Below are positions 23,812 to 33,370 of a stretch of 64,000 nt of DNA, piece by piece (within the stretch, counting starts at the first letter, position 1; every line of letters begins with the position of its first letter). The translations under genes were made by a program, and so were the position numbers. This stretch comes from Helianthus annuus (Eukaryota; Streptophyta; Magnoliopsida; Asterales; Asteraceae): positions 26,790,354 to 26,854,353 of the forward strand of contig NC_035436.2 of the NCBI RefSeq assembly GCF_002127325.2. The letters run 5' to 3'. The notes beneath the pieces are model-generated. The model saw only the letters and a program-made list of their open reading frames with translations, was not told the DNA's origin and did no database searches.

Positions 23812-24091
23812 TGTTGAAATATGATTCAAACCCTTTTATCTTGCACGTGTGGAATTGTTTTGGTCATCCGAAGTTCAAGGCTTATCCTCAAGTTGTTTGT
23901 TTACGTTACTAGTCTTTTGAATAAGTTGTGAGATCCACAATTTTAGGTTTTTCAGTTTTTTACCGTTGTATTGCTGCCTTTATATTGCAGCCTCTTTGCT
24001 TGTTTTTTGTATCCACAATTGCACAATAAAAAGCCTTGAGTTTGATCAAACAGTGTTTTATCTTCGTGAGTTATAAGTTTTGATATCAACA
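23812..24091 (+). repeat. RE2 3' LTR
   Basis: This 280-bp LTR has the same ends as the 5' LTR. Differences from it cluster near 23830 (cccttttatc against ccccagttatc) and are otherwise scattered. The gtaac target duplication follows. Confidence 0.9.
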
Positions 24092-26040
24092 GTAACTAGT
24101 GTGATTTCAAGTGTACAATAGGCTTTTGTCTCTGGCAGGAACATTGTAGACGGTCCTTTAATACCAAACGAGTTAGTAGCTTGGGCAAAACAATCAAAGA
24201 AGGCAAATGTTTAAGGCGGGCATCACAAACACATATGATTTAGTGAATTAGAAGTTTCTAATATCAGTTTTATCATTTTTGGGTTTCCCACCAAAATGGC
24301 AAAACTAGGTAATGGGGATTATTTTCGGGAAGGGCTTCGGTTATAAATGGTTCACCGTCGGGGAATTCCGTTATAAGCTGGGTCTATGACAGGCCGACCC
24401 GCTATCACACCTGTTTGTTGTAGTGAAGGAGGCGCTTCATGTCATGATGAAAAAAGCGAACAAATTCAGTGAATTTTGGGGTATACAATTACCTTGCGGT
24501 GGACTTTATATGTCATACATGTTCTATGCCGACGACAATATTTATGGGCAAGTAAAACTAGGAAAATTTGTTGAATTTAAGAAGAATTATGAGATGCTTT
24601 TATGAGTAAAGGTGAAACAATGGAAAAGCAACTTGTACGGGGTAGGAAAAGAGGAAGACGAGGTGGAACAAATGGCGAACCAATTCAATTACAGGTATGG
24701 AAAATTCCGTCTCATTTATTTGGGCATAAAAGTGGGAGCAAATATGAATAAGGTAGTTAATTGGAAGGAAATGATTGATACGTTCAATCGGAGATGATCA
24801 AATTGGAAGGAGAAGTTGTTATCCTTAGTAGGTCGGGTGACGTTAATTAAATTGGATTTCGGTAGCTTACCGAATTATTATATGTCCTTATATAAGGCAC
24901 CGGTGGCGGTGATAAAGACACAAGAATGAATATGAAGAAAGTTTTTGTGGGGAGGTTGTAGTGGAAATAATAAAATTAGATGGGTTAAATGGGAGAAAAT
25001 AGCGGCCTCGAACATAATGGGCTTGGCTTTAATGTTGAAGTGTGGCGATTGAAAACTGACCCAGCGCAACTTTGGGTAAAGGTCATAGATGCATATCATC
25101 ATAACTCGAGGGCAGTAACGTCGCAGCCAATGAACAGCTCGTGTGTGGGGACTTTGAAAGCAATTGACGAAATCAAGAAAGACTTTACCAAATATGGTAT
25201 TGTGGTAAAACGATCATTATTGCAAAGTAGGTATGGGTAATAAAACAAAATTTTGGGTTGACTGTTGGACAGATGAAGGTATTTTGAGAGATAGGTACCC
25301 GAGAATTTATAAGTTGGTGAAAAACAAAAAGGCATGGGTAATAGATTATTATACGACATGGAATGGTCGACTAGTGTGGGAGTAGGAATGGAGAAATACA
25401 GCAACAAGTTTTGAAGAAAAGGAGGAATTAAATATTTTAAATAACTTACTGTTAAAACAAAGTATAACATGTGAGAATGATGTATGGGGCTGGAGGTTTG
25501 GCACAAAATATTGATCTAAATGCTCCAACAAGCGAGTTCTGGGGAACATGATAGCAACACCAAAAGTGAATATGTATGCTTGGCGAGCAGTGACAGTAAT
25601 GTTCCAACATCAGCAGCATTGATGGATAGGGGTGTGGTATTACAGTCGAGTACATGCGGGTTGTGTGGGTATGTAGATGAAACACCGACCACCTCTTAAT
25701 CCACTGTCAAGTGGCGAGACTTATCTGGCGGCAACAATCATGGGATGGATGAAAGTGCCAACAGATAGAAAAATGGACACGGTAAAAGATATGCTACAAA
25801 GTATAGGCGACCTGGGCGACAAAGCGAAAAAAGATACTACACGCGATTTATCTATCAACAATATATAGTGTATTTGGAATCTAAGGAATGGAATTGTATT
25901 CCGGGGTAGCAAGATATCCATATATAGAGCAGTTGAAGAGATTAAGGAACTATCCTTTGATTGGATGAAGCATAGAACACAGGGAATACAAGCGACATGG
26001 GAAGAATGGAAAAGGTTTGAGGTAATGGTTTAGAATATTA
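24092..26040 (+). pseudogene. LINE-B, right part (RT core to zf-RVT-like C terminus)
   Basis: This continues LINE-B after RE2. Broken translations give GRNIVDGPLIPNELVAWAK, then MSYMFYADD (24510-24537), the catalytic motif of non-LTR reverse transcriptases. These are followed by WKEMIDTFNRR, GRVTLIKLDFGSLPNYY and FLWGGC. Further on come a WVDCWTDEGILRDRYPR stretch, a CGLCGYVDETTDHLLIHC-type zinc region and finally a SFDWMKHRT segment. Many stops and frame changes make it dead. The order matches plant L1 LINEs with a zf-RVT domain. It has no ORF1 or endonuclease, so it is probably 5' truncated. The segment 24525-24995 is nearly identical to LINE-A. Confidence 0.75.
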
Positions 26041-26245
26041 AGTTAGGTGGACTGATGTTTGGTGTGATCTGATATGTTGGTGATGTAATGAAAGTTTCGT
26101 TGCCATACAAAATAAAAATATGCACTTCAATTTCAAGGATTGCATTGTGGGACATGCTATGTTGGACTTGTTTGTCGACTAATGAAAGTTCCGTTGACAT
26201 AAAAAAATCTACTATACAAATATGTACTTCAATTTCAGGGATTGC
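26041..26245. other. Spacer with an imperfect tandem duplication
   Basis: The block 'atgaaagtttcgttgccata' ... 'acttcaatttcaaggattgc' (26088-26146) recurs with changes at about 26181-26245. The final attgc (26241-26245) is the left target duplication of RE3. Confidence 0.5.
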
Positions 26246-26446
26246 TGTTGTGAATGATAATCAGAGACAAAGGATAATAAAAAAGGAACTAGTTTTATTG
26301 ATTTATTTCTTGCATACAAAACAGAAAACTAAGCCTTTATTTATAGGCATTACAAGAATGAATAAAAGGAAAGATTTTGATAAATATAGAGATGATGTTG
26401 AAGATCCATAATTTTTCTCTAAATTATTTTGTTTCTTTTTCTAACA
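26246..26446 (-). repeat. RE3 3' LTR
   Basis: This 201-bp LTR with TG...CA ends is followed inward by the polypurine tract on the minus strand. It contains an AATAAA-type sequence on the minus strand. Confidence 0.88.
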
Positions 26447-26453
26447 CTCCCCC

Positions 26454-27846
26454 TCAAGTTGAATTATGGGATTTTTGGTTTTTTGGGGTTTTGGTTTTTT
26501 TTTTTTTTTTTTTTTTTTTGGTTTTGGTTTTTGGTTTTGGGTTTTTTGGTTTTTGAGTTTTGAGTTTTGATTTTGGGTTTTTATTTTTTTTGGTTTTTGG
26601 GTTTTTTTTTTTTGGTTTATGGGTTTGGGTTTTGGGTTTTTTTGAGCGGAAACGTAATATTTTTGACAGGAGCACTTCGCCTTTTAGGATGCTCAATGCC
26701 ACGTCCATCCATCCATCCTGATCTTCAGCCTCAGATGTGCCTTCACTTTGAACCCTAATTATTTCTTTAGAAGCATTACTGACGCCATCCTTCTCATCGC
26801 TGATGTCACCTTTTGCAATGACAACCTTCCCCTCTTGGTTCGGGTTCTTAGTTTTGTGGCTGTCACTCCACCAATCAGGGAAACCCACGATTTTAAAGCA
26901 CTGCTCTTTTGTGTGTCCCCTCATATCACAATGACTACATTTCACTTTGGATTTGTCGATTCGGGATGATGATTTTCCAGTGAAGTCTGACCGCCGCTGT
27001 CCCTTCGTGATTAACCTATCGCCATCGATTTCAGTGGTTCCGCCAGCGACAAGCCCCGCTGCCACGCCGGACGGTGAAGTTTCAGAGATGGTACCAAGGA
27101 TTCCTTGATGTGCCATCTCCTTCCTTACAGCCGCGTAGGCTTGCTCAGCCGAGGGAAGGGGATCCCACCGAAGGATTTCTATTTTGACTGGGTCAAACTT
27201 CCTGTGAAGAGCATTCAGGAATTGGAATAATTTTTGTTCAGACCTGATATTGTTATATGTTGTTATGTCAGCAGAGCATGTCATTGGATTCGGATCCCTT
27301 CGATCTATTTCTCCCCAAATGCCTTGTAACTTGATCCAGAAATCTTCTAGAGTGAGCCGTTTTGCTTGAGTTCGTTTGCTTTGACGTGTAAATCTAAGGT
27401 TTGTAGTTTATCTTCCCCACTGCTATATGTAACCAACAATGCGTCCCACAACGCCTTCGCAGTGGGAAACTCGGTGAGGTTGCCGGCTAACCCTGGTTCA
27501 ATGTTTTGTATGAGCCATACGAACACGACTAGATCGTCCTGTTCCCACTGCTCGTATTGTTCATTTGACGGGTTTGGTGGGGCAGGTTTTCCTGTAATAT
27601 GGCTCAACAGGTTCTTAGATTTCCCCCTATAGCGACTCGGATCATTCGAGCCCATAGAGCGTAATTTTGACTATTTAGCTTGATACTGATCTTCAGGCTA
27701 TCGGATAAGATTTGTTTTGGTGTTTGAGATTGGGTATTAAGGTTGGTTCGAAGAAGATTCGCAAGTTGAATTGTGAGATCGTCATTGTTGGTACGGTTGT
27801 TTGAGCTATCGTCTCCGGACATGGCAGCTGTGTAAACACTAGACAC
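26454..27846 (-). pseudogene. RE3 gag, frameshifted
   Basis: Three overlapping minus-strand frames (27846-27604, 27655-27347 and 27284-26454) together make a copia-type gag with two frame changes. The N-terminal part has SLKISIKLNSQNYALWARM, the UBN2-type core includes PTAKALWDAL, and a CCHC knuckle, CSHCDMRGHTKEQC, is followed by FKIVGFPDWW. The C terminus is a low-complexity Lys/Pro-rich tail encoded by a degenerate CCAAAA tract (about 26470-26640). The stop codon overlaps the polypurine tract. Gag would package RNA; in this copy the frame changes probably abolish it. Confidence 0.8.
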
Positions 27847-28700
27847 GTGAACTCGCGTTCAAGATTTATCAACTACGCTGGATAATCGAAGCCGGGCATG
27901 TTCTCTTTTCGGCGTATTTATTAAGTACACCGGCATATTTATTAAATACGCTGGATACTTGAACTCGCGTTCAAGATTTGAGGTAACCCTAGACAAAGGA
28001 TTAATACGCTGTCACTTATATCTCAGCCACACATCTCGTTCCTTTTTTGATAAATACGCTGCGTAAACTAGTTTTTCTTTGTTTATCAACAGAAAACAAC
28101 CTTATACTCAAACAACCAGCACAGTCACACAATCAACGTCCTTTCCTTCTTCTTCTTACAGTAATTAATCTTCTGATTCGAGCTCTTCTTTTTTTCAACC
28201 AGATCAAAAACGGATGAAAGTACAATACTTATGTATTGATTGTTGCAACTTCACCCGATTCAGCAAATAAATCCGCCTAGATTAACCGACTGTTAAGGTT
28301 TGGACGGTAGTTTTCAGCGGCGGCGACAGCAACTAGGGTTTTAGCGGCGACGGCAGCAGCAACTAGGGTTTCAGCGGCGGCAGCGGGAGCAACTAGGGTT
28401 TCAGCGGCGGCAGCGGGCTTTCAGCGGAAGCGACACTAGGGTTCCTCGTTCTACTGGATTTGATTCTTGGAGTTTGACCAGGTTTCTAGGGTTGATTTTT
28501 GAGGATTCACTGGCAAAAATGGACGCGGCGACTGCTGTTGTTGTTGTTTTGATGCGGAGCGAAGATGATGGATCTGCTGCTGACAAGTTCGGGATTTTTG
28601 GAGTTGATTTTGATTTTGATTACCGGGTTTTTGTTCTGGTTTGGATTGGCTTGGGATAGGTTGTAGATGATGAACAGAATTTTCTAGGATCAGAATCTCT

Positions 28701-28712
28701 GCTCTGATACCA
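28701..28712 (-). other. RE3 primer-binding site (initiator tRNA-Met)
   Basis: On the minus strand this reads TGGTATCAGAGC, directly adjacent to the 5' LTR with no spacer. Confidence 0.88.
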
Positions 28713-28912
28713 TGTTGTGAAAGATAATCAGAGACAAACAGTAATAAAAAAGGAACTACTTTTATTGATTTATTTCTTGCGTACAAAACAGAAAACTAAG
28801 CCTTTATTTATCGGCATTACAAGAATGAATAAAAGGAAAGATTTTGATAAATATAGAGATGATGTTGAAGATCCATAATTTTCTCTAAATTATTTTGTTT
28901 CTTTTTCTAACA
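28713..28912 (-). repeat. RE3 5' LTR
   Basis: This 200-bp LTR lies just downstream of the P450 gene and has AATAAA-like sequences on the minus strand (for example about 28802-28807), so P450 transcripts running into it could be terminated there. Confidence 0.88.
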
Positions 28913-28977
28913 ATTGCATTGGCAAATGGTTAGTACCCAAGTTCAACATCATGGAAATTTACATATGGTAAGAGAAA

Positions 28978-30793
28978 CTACGAGAACCGAGGAATGACAG
29001 AAACTATGAGAGAGCACTTCCTATGGATTGTGACACCAAATGCCTCACTCATGTCCAAATCCTCATTTTTTATCCCTGGCAAGCTCAAATCAAATTTGTA
29101 AACTATATTTGCTAATGCAAGCTCCATAACAGGTACACTAAATTGAATACCGGGGCATGATCTTCTGCCAACGCCGAATGGAATCCATTCAAACTGCAAC
29201 CCTTGATAATTAATGGAATCGTACAATAACCTCTCTGGCCTAAACTCATTTGGTTCTTCCCACAAGGCAGGATCTCTTCCTATTGCCCACGCATTAATAA
29301 ACACTTGTGTGCCAGCTGCAATATCATACCCCATTAGTTTTACATCTTGCATTGATTTTCTGGGAAGTAGAAGTGAGAATGGAGGATGCAATCGCAAAGT
29401 CTCTTTTATGACAGCCTTAAGATAAGGCATTTTCTCCAAATCCTCCTCGGAAATCATGTCTCTTCCTTGTGCTATTTCAGTTACTTCTTCTTGGAGCTTT
29501 TTCATTACTCTTGAGTTTTTTATTAGTTCACTCATTGCCCACTCCAGAGTTGCATATGTAGTATCTGTTCCAGCTGCAAATGCTTCCTATAAGGAACGAA
29601 AACTCTGGTGATTTTAAGTATGTTAATATTTGTATTCAAAAGAATACAAGAAACAAACTAGAAATTTTAGTATTATGTGTGCTTAGAGAATGCATTATGA
29701 AGCTTCCCTTTGAAAGCTTATGTAACAAATTAAATCAACACAACTGAACCCATGTAAACTATGTCGTGTAAAAGAATGAGCATGTCCTTAAGATTTCTTG
29801 AAAGTTAGTAAATGATTTAAGTATTCTTGTAAACTTATCTACATATCTAGAAATTACGCATAGCAAGGTTTAAGGGAGATGGAGAAATCATACCATGATG
29901 AGAGCTTTAAGGGAGTCTCTGCAAAGATTATTATCGGATGTGTTGTGTTTTTGCAGATCTAGTAAAACGTCAACAAAGTCTTCTCCTTCATTACTTCTAG
30001 CATCCTCCCAATTTTCCTTGTTTACATGTTCTTCAATAATTCTTTCAAGAAACTCATCAAATTCTTTAGCTATTTTTTCTGCTCTACCTACTGTACCAAT
30101 GACTCGATCTACCCATGATAACCATGGAATATAACTACCAACATTAAATACATTAAATGTATCCACAAACACTCTTAATAACTTTCTGTACTTGGGTCCA
30201 TCAAGTTTCTTTCCGAGGGCAACCCTACTAATTATGTTATTTGTTAGGGAAGCAAACGTTGATCCCATATCAATGGTTGTCCCACAACTTTCTTGGAGCA
30301 TCTGAATCATATGAACTATCTCATTTTCTCTCACTTTTTGGTACGACTTAACTCGCGTGTTGCTTAGAAGCTTGAGCACCACAAGGCTCTTCAACTGCCT
30401 CCAATATTCCCCATAAGGAGCAAATGATATGCTCTTAGAGCCATAGAAGAGTATGTTGGGCACAAGTAAGTTTGGACGGCTACAAAATGAGAGATCATGG
30501 GTTTTCATGATTTCATGGGCTGCTTCGGCAGATGATGCTACAAGTGTGGGGATGCTGCCAAGGTGAAGGAGCATCACCGGACCGTACTTTTGGGACATGA
30601 TATGGAGGTTGTGATTAGGGTTTGAGCCTAGTTGGTGGAAGTTTCCGATTATGGGAAGTTTTCGTGGTGATGGTGGTATGTTTTTCCTATTCTTCTTGTC
30701 AAATGAAATCCATTTGACACAAATAAACATCACTAAAAGGATGCACGAAATCGAAGAGGGGAGAAAACCTTCAAAGGATGAAAAAGGTTCCAT
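28978..30793 (-). CDS. Cytochrome P450, CYP71 clan (CYP71/CYP736-like), two exons
   Basis: This is a haem-thiolate monooxygenase of plant specialised metabolism, expected on the ER membrane and fed by P450 reductase; the substrate cannot be told. Exon 1 is 30793-29894 and exon 2 is 29586-28978, separated by a 307-bp phase-0 intron with GT...AG ends (ATG|GTATGA and TTATAG|GAAGCA). The product is 502 residues, normal for the family. It has an N-terminal membrane anchor (about 15-31) and a Pro-rich hinge, PPSPRKLP (40-47). The I-helix has AAGTDTT (304-310), the K-helix ETLR (362-365) and then FRPERL. The haem loop FGVGRRSCPG has its Cys ligand at residue 444. The intron sits before the oxygen-binding motif, as usual in CYP71-clan genes. 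The start at 30793 gives a normal N terminus; upstream in-frame codons lack an ATG. All motifs are intact. Subfamily (71A or 736A) is a guess. Confidence 0.93.
29587..29893 (-). other. P450 intron
   Basis: This is a 307-bp AT-rich intron with canonical GT and AG ends in phase 0. Splicing joins the ...KALIM and EAFAAGTDTT parts without loss. Confidence 0.88.
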
Positions 30794-30862
30794 GAGTTTA
30801 CTAGCTAGCACATTCGTGGCTTTGTTAATTGTTGTGCTCTTATAGGCTTAATGAAAGGACCT

Positions 30863-30873
30863 GAATATATAGT
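30863..30873 (-). promoter_or_regulatory. Putative P450 TATA box
   Basis: On the minus strand this reads actatatattc, about 70 bp upstream of the start codon, implying a 5' untranslated region of roughly 40 nt. No other cis element can be named with confidence. Confidence 0.5.
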
Positions 30874-31258
30874 GTATCTCAATGATTTTCTATCAATTTT
30901 TCATTGTTTTTAATTATGCATACAACTAATATAAATATTGTGTCGGTTCAGGCAATGGCCTTTTTTCTACTTCAACAGTTGGTCACGAAAAACAATATCG
31001 CACGTGTTATATAAAATTTTTCAAGTTAAGAAAACCTAGTTCAGAGAAAAAAGTTCACAAATGTTTCATTTTATAATATAATATAATATAATACTGCATT
31101 TTCAACTGCAACGCTATTAATCTTCACCGTCAATGTTAAAAAACATCAAAACTAAAACTTGCATTGCTAGAATGATATGTATCTACAAAAGTTAGCTACA
31201 ATAGTTGAATGCATTTATTGGAGTTGGTGATTACTGGCATATAACCAAAATATTATAA
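30874..31258. other. P450 upstream region
   Basis: AT-rich sequence with a run of TATAA units at 31074-31092. It holds no gene and presumably includes the P450 promoter. The last nine bases (31250-31258, atattataa) are the left target duplication of the MITE. Confidence 0.4.
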
Positions 31259-31640
31259 GGGAAAATTACGAATTTGTCTTTTTAGCAACATGTTTTCAAT
31301 TAATTTTGTCACTCTCATTCGTCCTTGGAGGATCTCTGAGCACGGGAGTGGTCTGTCGGTCTATCCGAAGAGTCAGCCAAAATAGAAGTGGTCTGCCGAC
31401 GCACGGGAGTGGTTCGCGACGCACGGGAGTGGCCCGCGACGCACGGGAGTGGTCTGACGACGCACGGGAGTGGTCCGCCGACGCAGGGGAGTGGTCTGTC
31501 GGACACGTGTCAGCTCTAGGGACATGGACGCATCAACATAACATGCAATCTCTTCCTGTGCTAAGTGGTCCTTCCAAGGACGCAGGAGGGTGACAAAATT
31601 GAAAACACTCTTAGTTAAACAATAATTTCGTAATTTCCCC
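31259..31640. mobile_element. Mutator-type MITE carrying a minisatellite
   Basis: Terminal inverted repeats of about 70 bp (GGGAAAATTACGAA... and ...TTCGTAATTTCCCC, continuing through a shared 'ttttcaatt...ttttgtcac' and 'cgtccttgga') bound the element. A perfect 9-bp target duplication, atattataa (31250-31258 and 31641-31649), fits Mutator-like transposons. There is no transposase. The centre is the minisatellite listed separately. The related copy of the surroundings at about 37920-38165 lacks the element. Confidence 0.8.
31336..31502. repeat. 20-21-bp minisatellite inside the MITE
   Basis: About seven tandem units are built on 'gacgcacgggagtggtctg', with variants (ggttcgc, ggcccgc, ggtccgcc). 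The array is GC-rich and CpG-rich in an otherwise AT-rich neighbourhood. Confidence 0.8.
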
Positions 31641-31649
31641 ATATTATAA

Positions 31650-31850
31650 TGTAGTTGATTCGTTGGGTGTGAACCCTGTACAAATAGCATAAGTTTGATG
31701 CTATTCGATTTTGCTTTATTGCGTTTCAAATAGAAAATCTTCCGTTTAATACTTGATTGGATAAAAATTGACTTAGAATATCCGTCCAATATAGAATCTA
31801 TTATTGGCGGACCACCTTTCATATCATTTACAAATTTGGATCACTGACGG
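31650..31850. repeat. Segmental duplicate, copy 1
   Basis: Together with 31198-31258 this matches 37918-38150. Shared stretches include 'gttgggtgtgaaccct', 'aatagcataagtttgatgct' and 'cttccgtttaatacttgatt'. Copy 2 has a 30-40-bp deletion relative to this copy after 'tacttgatt'. Confidence 0.7.
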
Positions 31851-32777
31851 ATACTGCAGTATTATCGTGTCACCAGCAGAACCACATGATCATGTCCATC
31901 TCCACTAGGCATAATGTCTATACAACTATTCAGGAAGTTAGAGAGAGAGATAGAAAAATTATGTCTGTATATATGTATAATTTTTTTAAACATGATTAGT
32001 GTATTTATTATTTATTATTTTTATTTTTTTATAATTATTTATTTTAATAATCAGGGTAAATTGACCAAGATAACCTCCTGTGGGGTCTAATTGGTCAGAC
32101 TTAACAATGAAAATTAATTGAGTTAACGATAAATGACATAATGTATAAGAGTTTGTAAAGATAGAGTACGTTTTCTATAATTATTAAAGACAAATGACAC
32201 AGTTTGCAATAAGTGATATACATAAAGGATAATTTTTATAATTTACTCATCCGAGTAGCGACGCCTTAATTGCACGCGGTTAAAAAAAATTTTGCCAACA
32301 TCCATGATTGTCACTTATGAAGGTCGCATCTGAATTTTCTGAGGCACTTTATTTTCAAAATTGCCATAAAGTTTTGATAAATATTATATATGAAGGCAAC
32401 TTAAACATATTTTATCAATTAAGAGAAGTCTAAGTTTTTCTTAAAATATCCAACCTTTTTCAAACGATAGAGCTGTTTTATTCTAATGCACACAAGTCAC
32501 AACCATTTATTTAGCTAGTTCTCAAGGAATTCAATTCCCAAAAGGGTTTGTGGAGAACAGAGATTTGTTTACCCGTATATGTGATTTCAGTACGTTTCTG
32601 ATTTCTCATCTCTAGATTACACTTTGTGGATATAGGTATATCCGCACAGTGATTTGTTTACCCGTATATGTGGTTTCAGTACGTTCCTTGTATCTCATCT
32701 CTAGATTACACTTTAGAATCATATGTTCTTGACCAAGTGTGCAGATTTTTTATAACCCATAAATGCGTCCCCGCAAT
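31851..32777. other. Unassigned AT-rich spacer with a local duplication
   Basis: No gene is seen. A block of about 70 bp ('gatttgtttacccgtatatg' ... 'ctctagattacacttt') occurs at about 32562-32624 and again at about 32651-32713. Confidence 0.4.
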
Positions 32778-33027
32778 AATTGAAATGTACTATATGCTTT
32801 GTCTCGACCTGAGTCTTCTTTTGTGTCTTGTTCGGATAACTTCTCGAGTTTCTGTCAATGACCTCTAGCTCAAGGTGTAGGAGAACTTGAGTTTTTCATT
32901 GAATTGAAATGTACTATATGCTTTGTCTCGACTTGAGTCTTCTTTTGTGTCTTGTTAGGATAACTTCTCGAGTTTCTGCCAATGACCTCTAGCTCAAAGT
33001 GTAGGAGAACTTGAGTTTTTCATTGAA
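32778..33027. repeat. 124-bp tandem duplication
   Basis: Two adjacent copies begin 'aattgaaatgtactatatg' at 32778 and 32902 and end 'gagtttttcattgaa'. They differ at only a few positions, so the duplication is recent. It has no coding capacity. Confidence 0.8.
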
Positions 33028-33144
33028 GGCTCAAGTTCAATTCCCATTTGGTGCAGAAAAGCAGTGAGGCGCTGGTGGGCAGTGATAGGAGACTCAGGAA
33101 AAACTAGGTTCGATCCTTGAGTTAAATGGGTTTTACTGGTAATT
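33028..33144 (+). repeat. SINE-like repeat, left part (split by RE4)
   Basis: This includes 'ggttcgatccttgag' near 33110, resembling a tRNA-type B box. It would continue after RE4 at 37777 with 'cgggcggatgggttactcgg'. The last five bases, taatt (33140-33144), are the left target duplication of RE4. The SINE assignment is tentative. Confidence 0.4.
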
Positions 33145-33358
33145 TATTGTGTATAATTGAATTCTAGGGTTTTGAGAGAAAACGATTTGTGTTCTTGATT
33201 CAGAAAATTGGTAAATTGTCTATTCACTAATGTTTTACATATATACATGGCCGGTTACTAGAAACCGACATTACCTATGACATAAAAAATAATAAAACAT
33301 CCTAACATAATATGTGACATATATATAACATAAACTATCTAGCTTATATCCTCTAATA
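33145..33358 (-). repeat. RE4 3' LTR
   Basis: This 214-bp LTR reads TATTAGAGG... to ...ACACAATA on the minus strand. A purine-rich stretch (cgggaggg) abuts it on the inner side as polypurine tract. Confidence 0.85.
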
Positions 33359-33370
33359 CCCTCCCGTAAG

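Larger units (their letters stand above)
19458..24091 (+). mobile_element. RE2: full-length but inactivated Ty1/copia element
   Basis: This 4,634-bp element has LTRs of 281 bp (19458-19738) and 280 bp (23812-24091) with TG...CA ends. It has a perfect target duplication, gtaac (19453-19457 and 24092-24096), a primer-binding site and a polypurine tract. The LTRs differ at about 7-8 sites including one indel, so it is older than RE1. It sits inside LINE-B in the same orientation. The protease form [10 protein letters not shown] suggests an Ivana/Oryco-like lineage rather than Tork/Tnt1, from memory only. Confidence 0.9.
26246..28912 (-). mobile_element. RE3: gag-only LTR retrotransposon (TR-GAG type)
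   Basis: This 2,667-bp minus-strand element has LTRs of 201 bp (26246-26446) and 200 bp (28713-28912) and a perfect target duplication, attgc (26241-26245 and 28913-28917). It has a primer-binding site directly abutting the 5' LTR and a polypurine tract, ttgagggggag, abutting the 3' LTR. Between them is only a broken gag; there is no protease, integrase or reverse transcriptase. It must therefore have been mobilised by enzymes of another copia element. LTRs differ at about 7 positions plus one indel. It ends 65 bp from the P450 stop codon and lies in the same transcriptional direction. Confidence 0.88.

Noticed and set aside
31306..31593. 95-residue open frame with repeated DAREWS-like units
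   Set aside because: It is a translation of the minisatellite inside the MITE; the other strand gives an equally repetitive frame.
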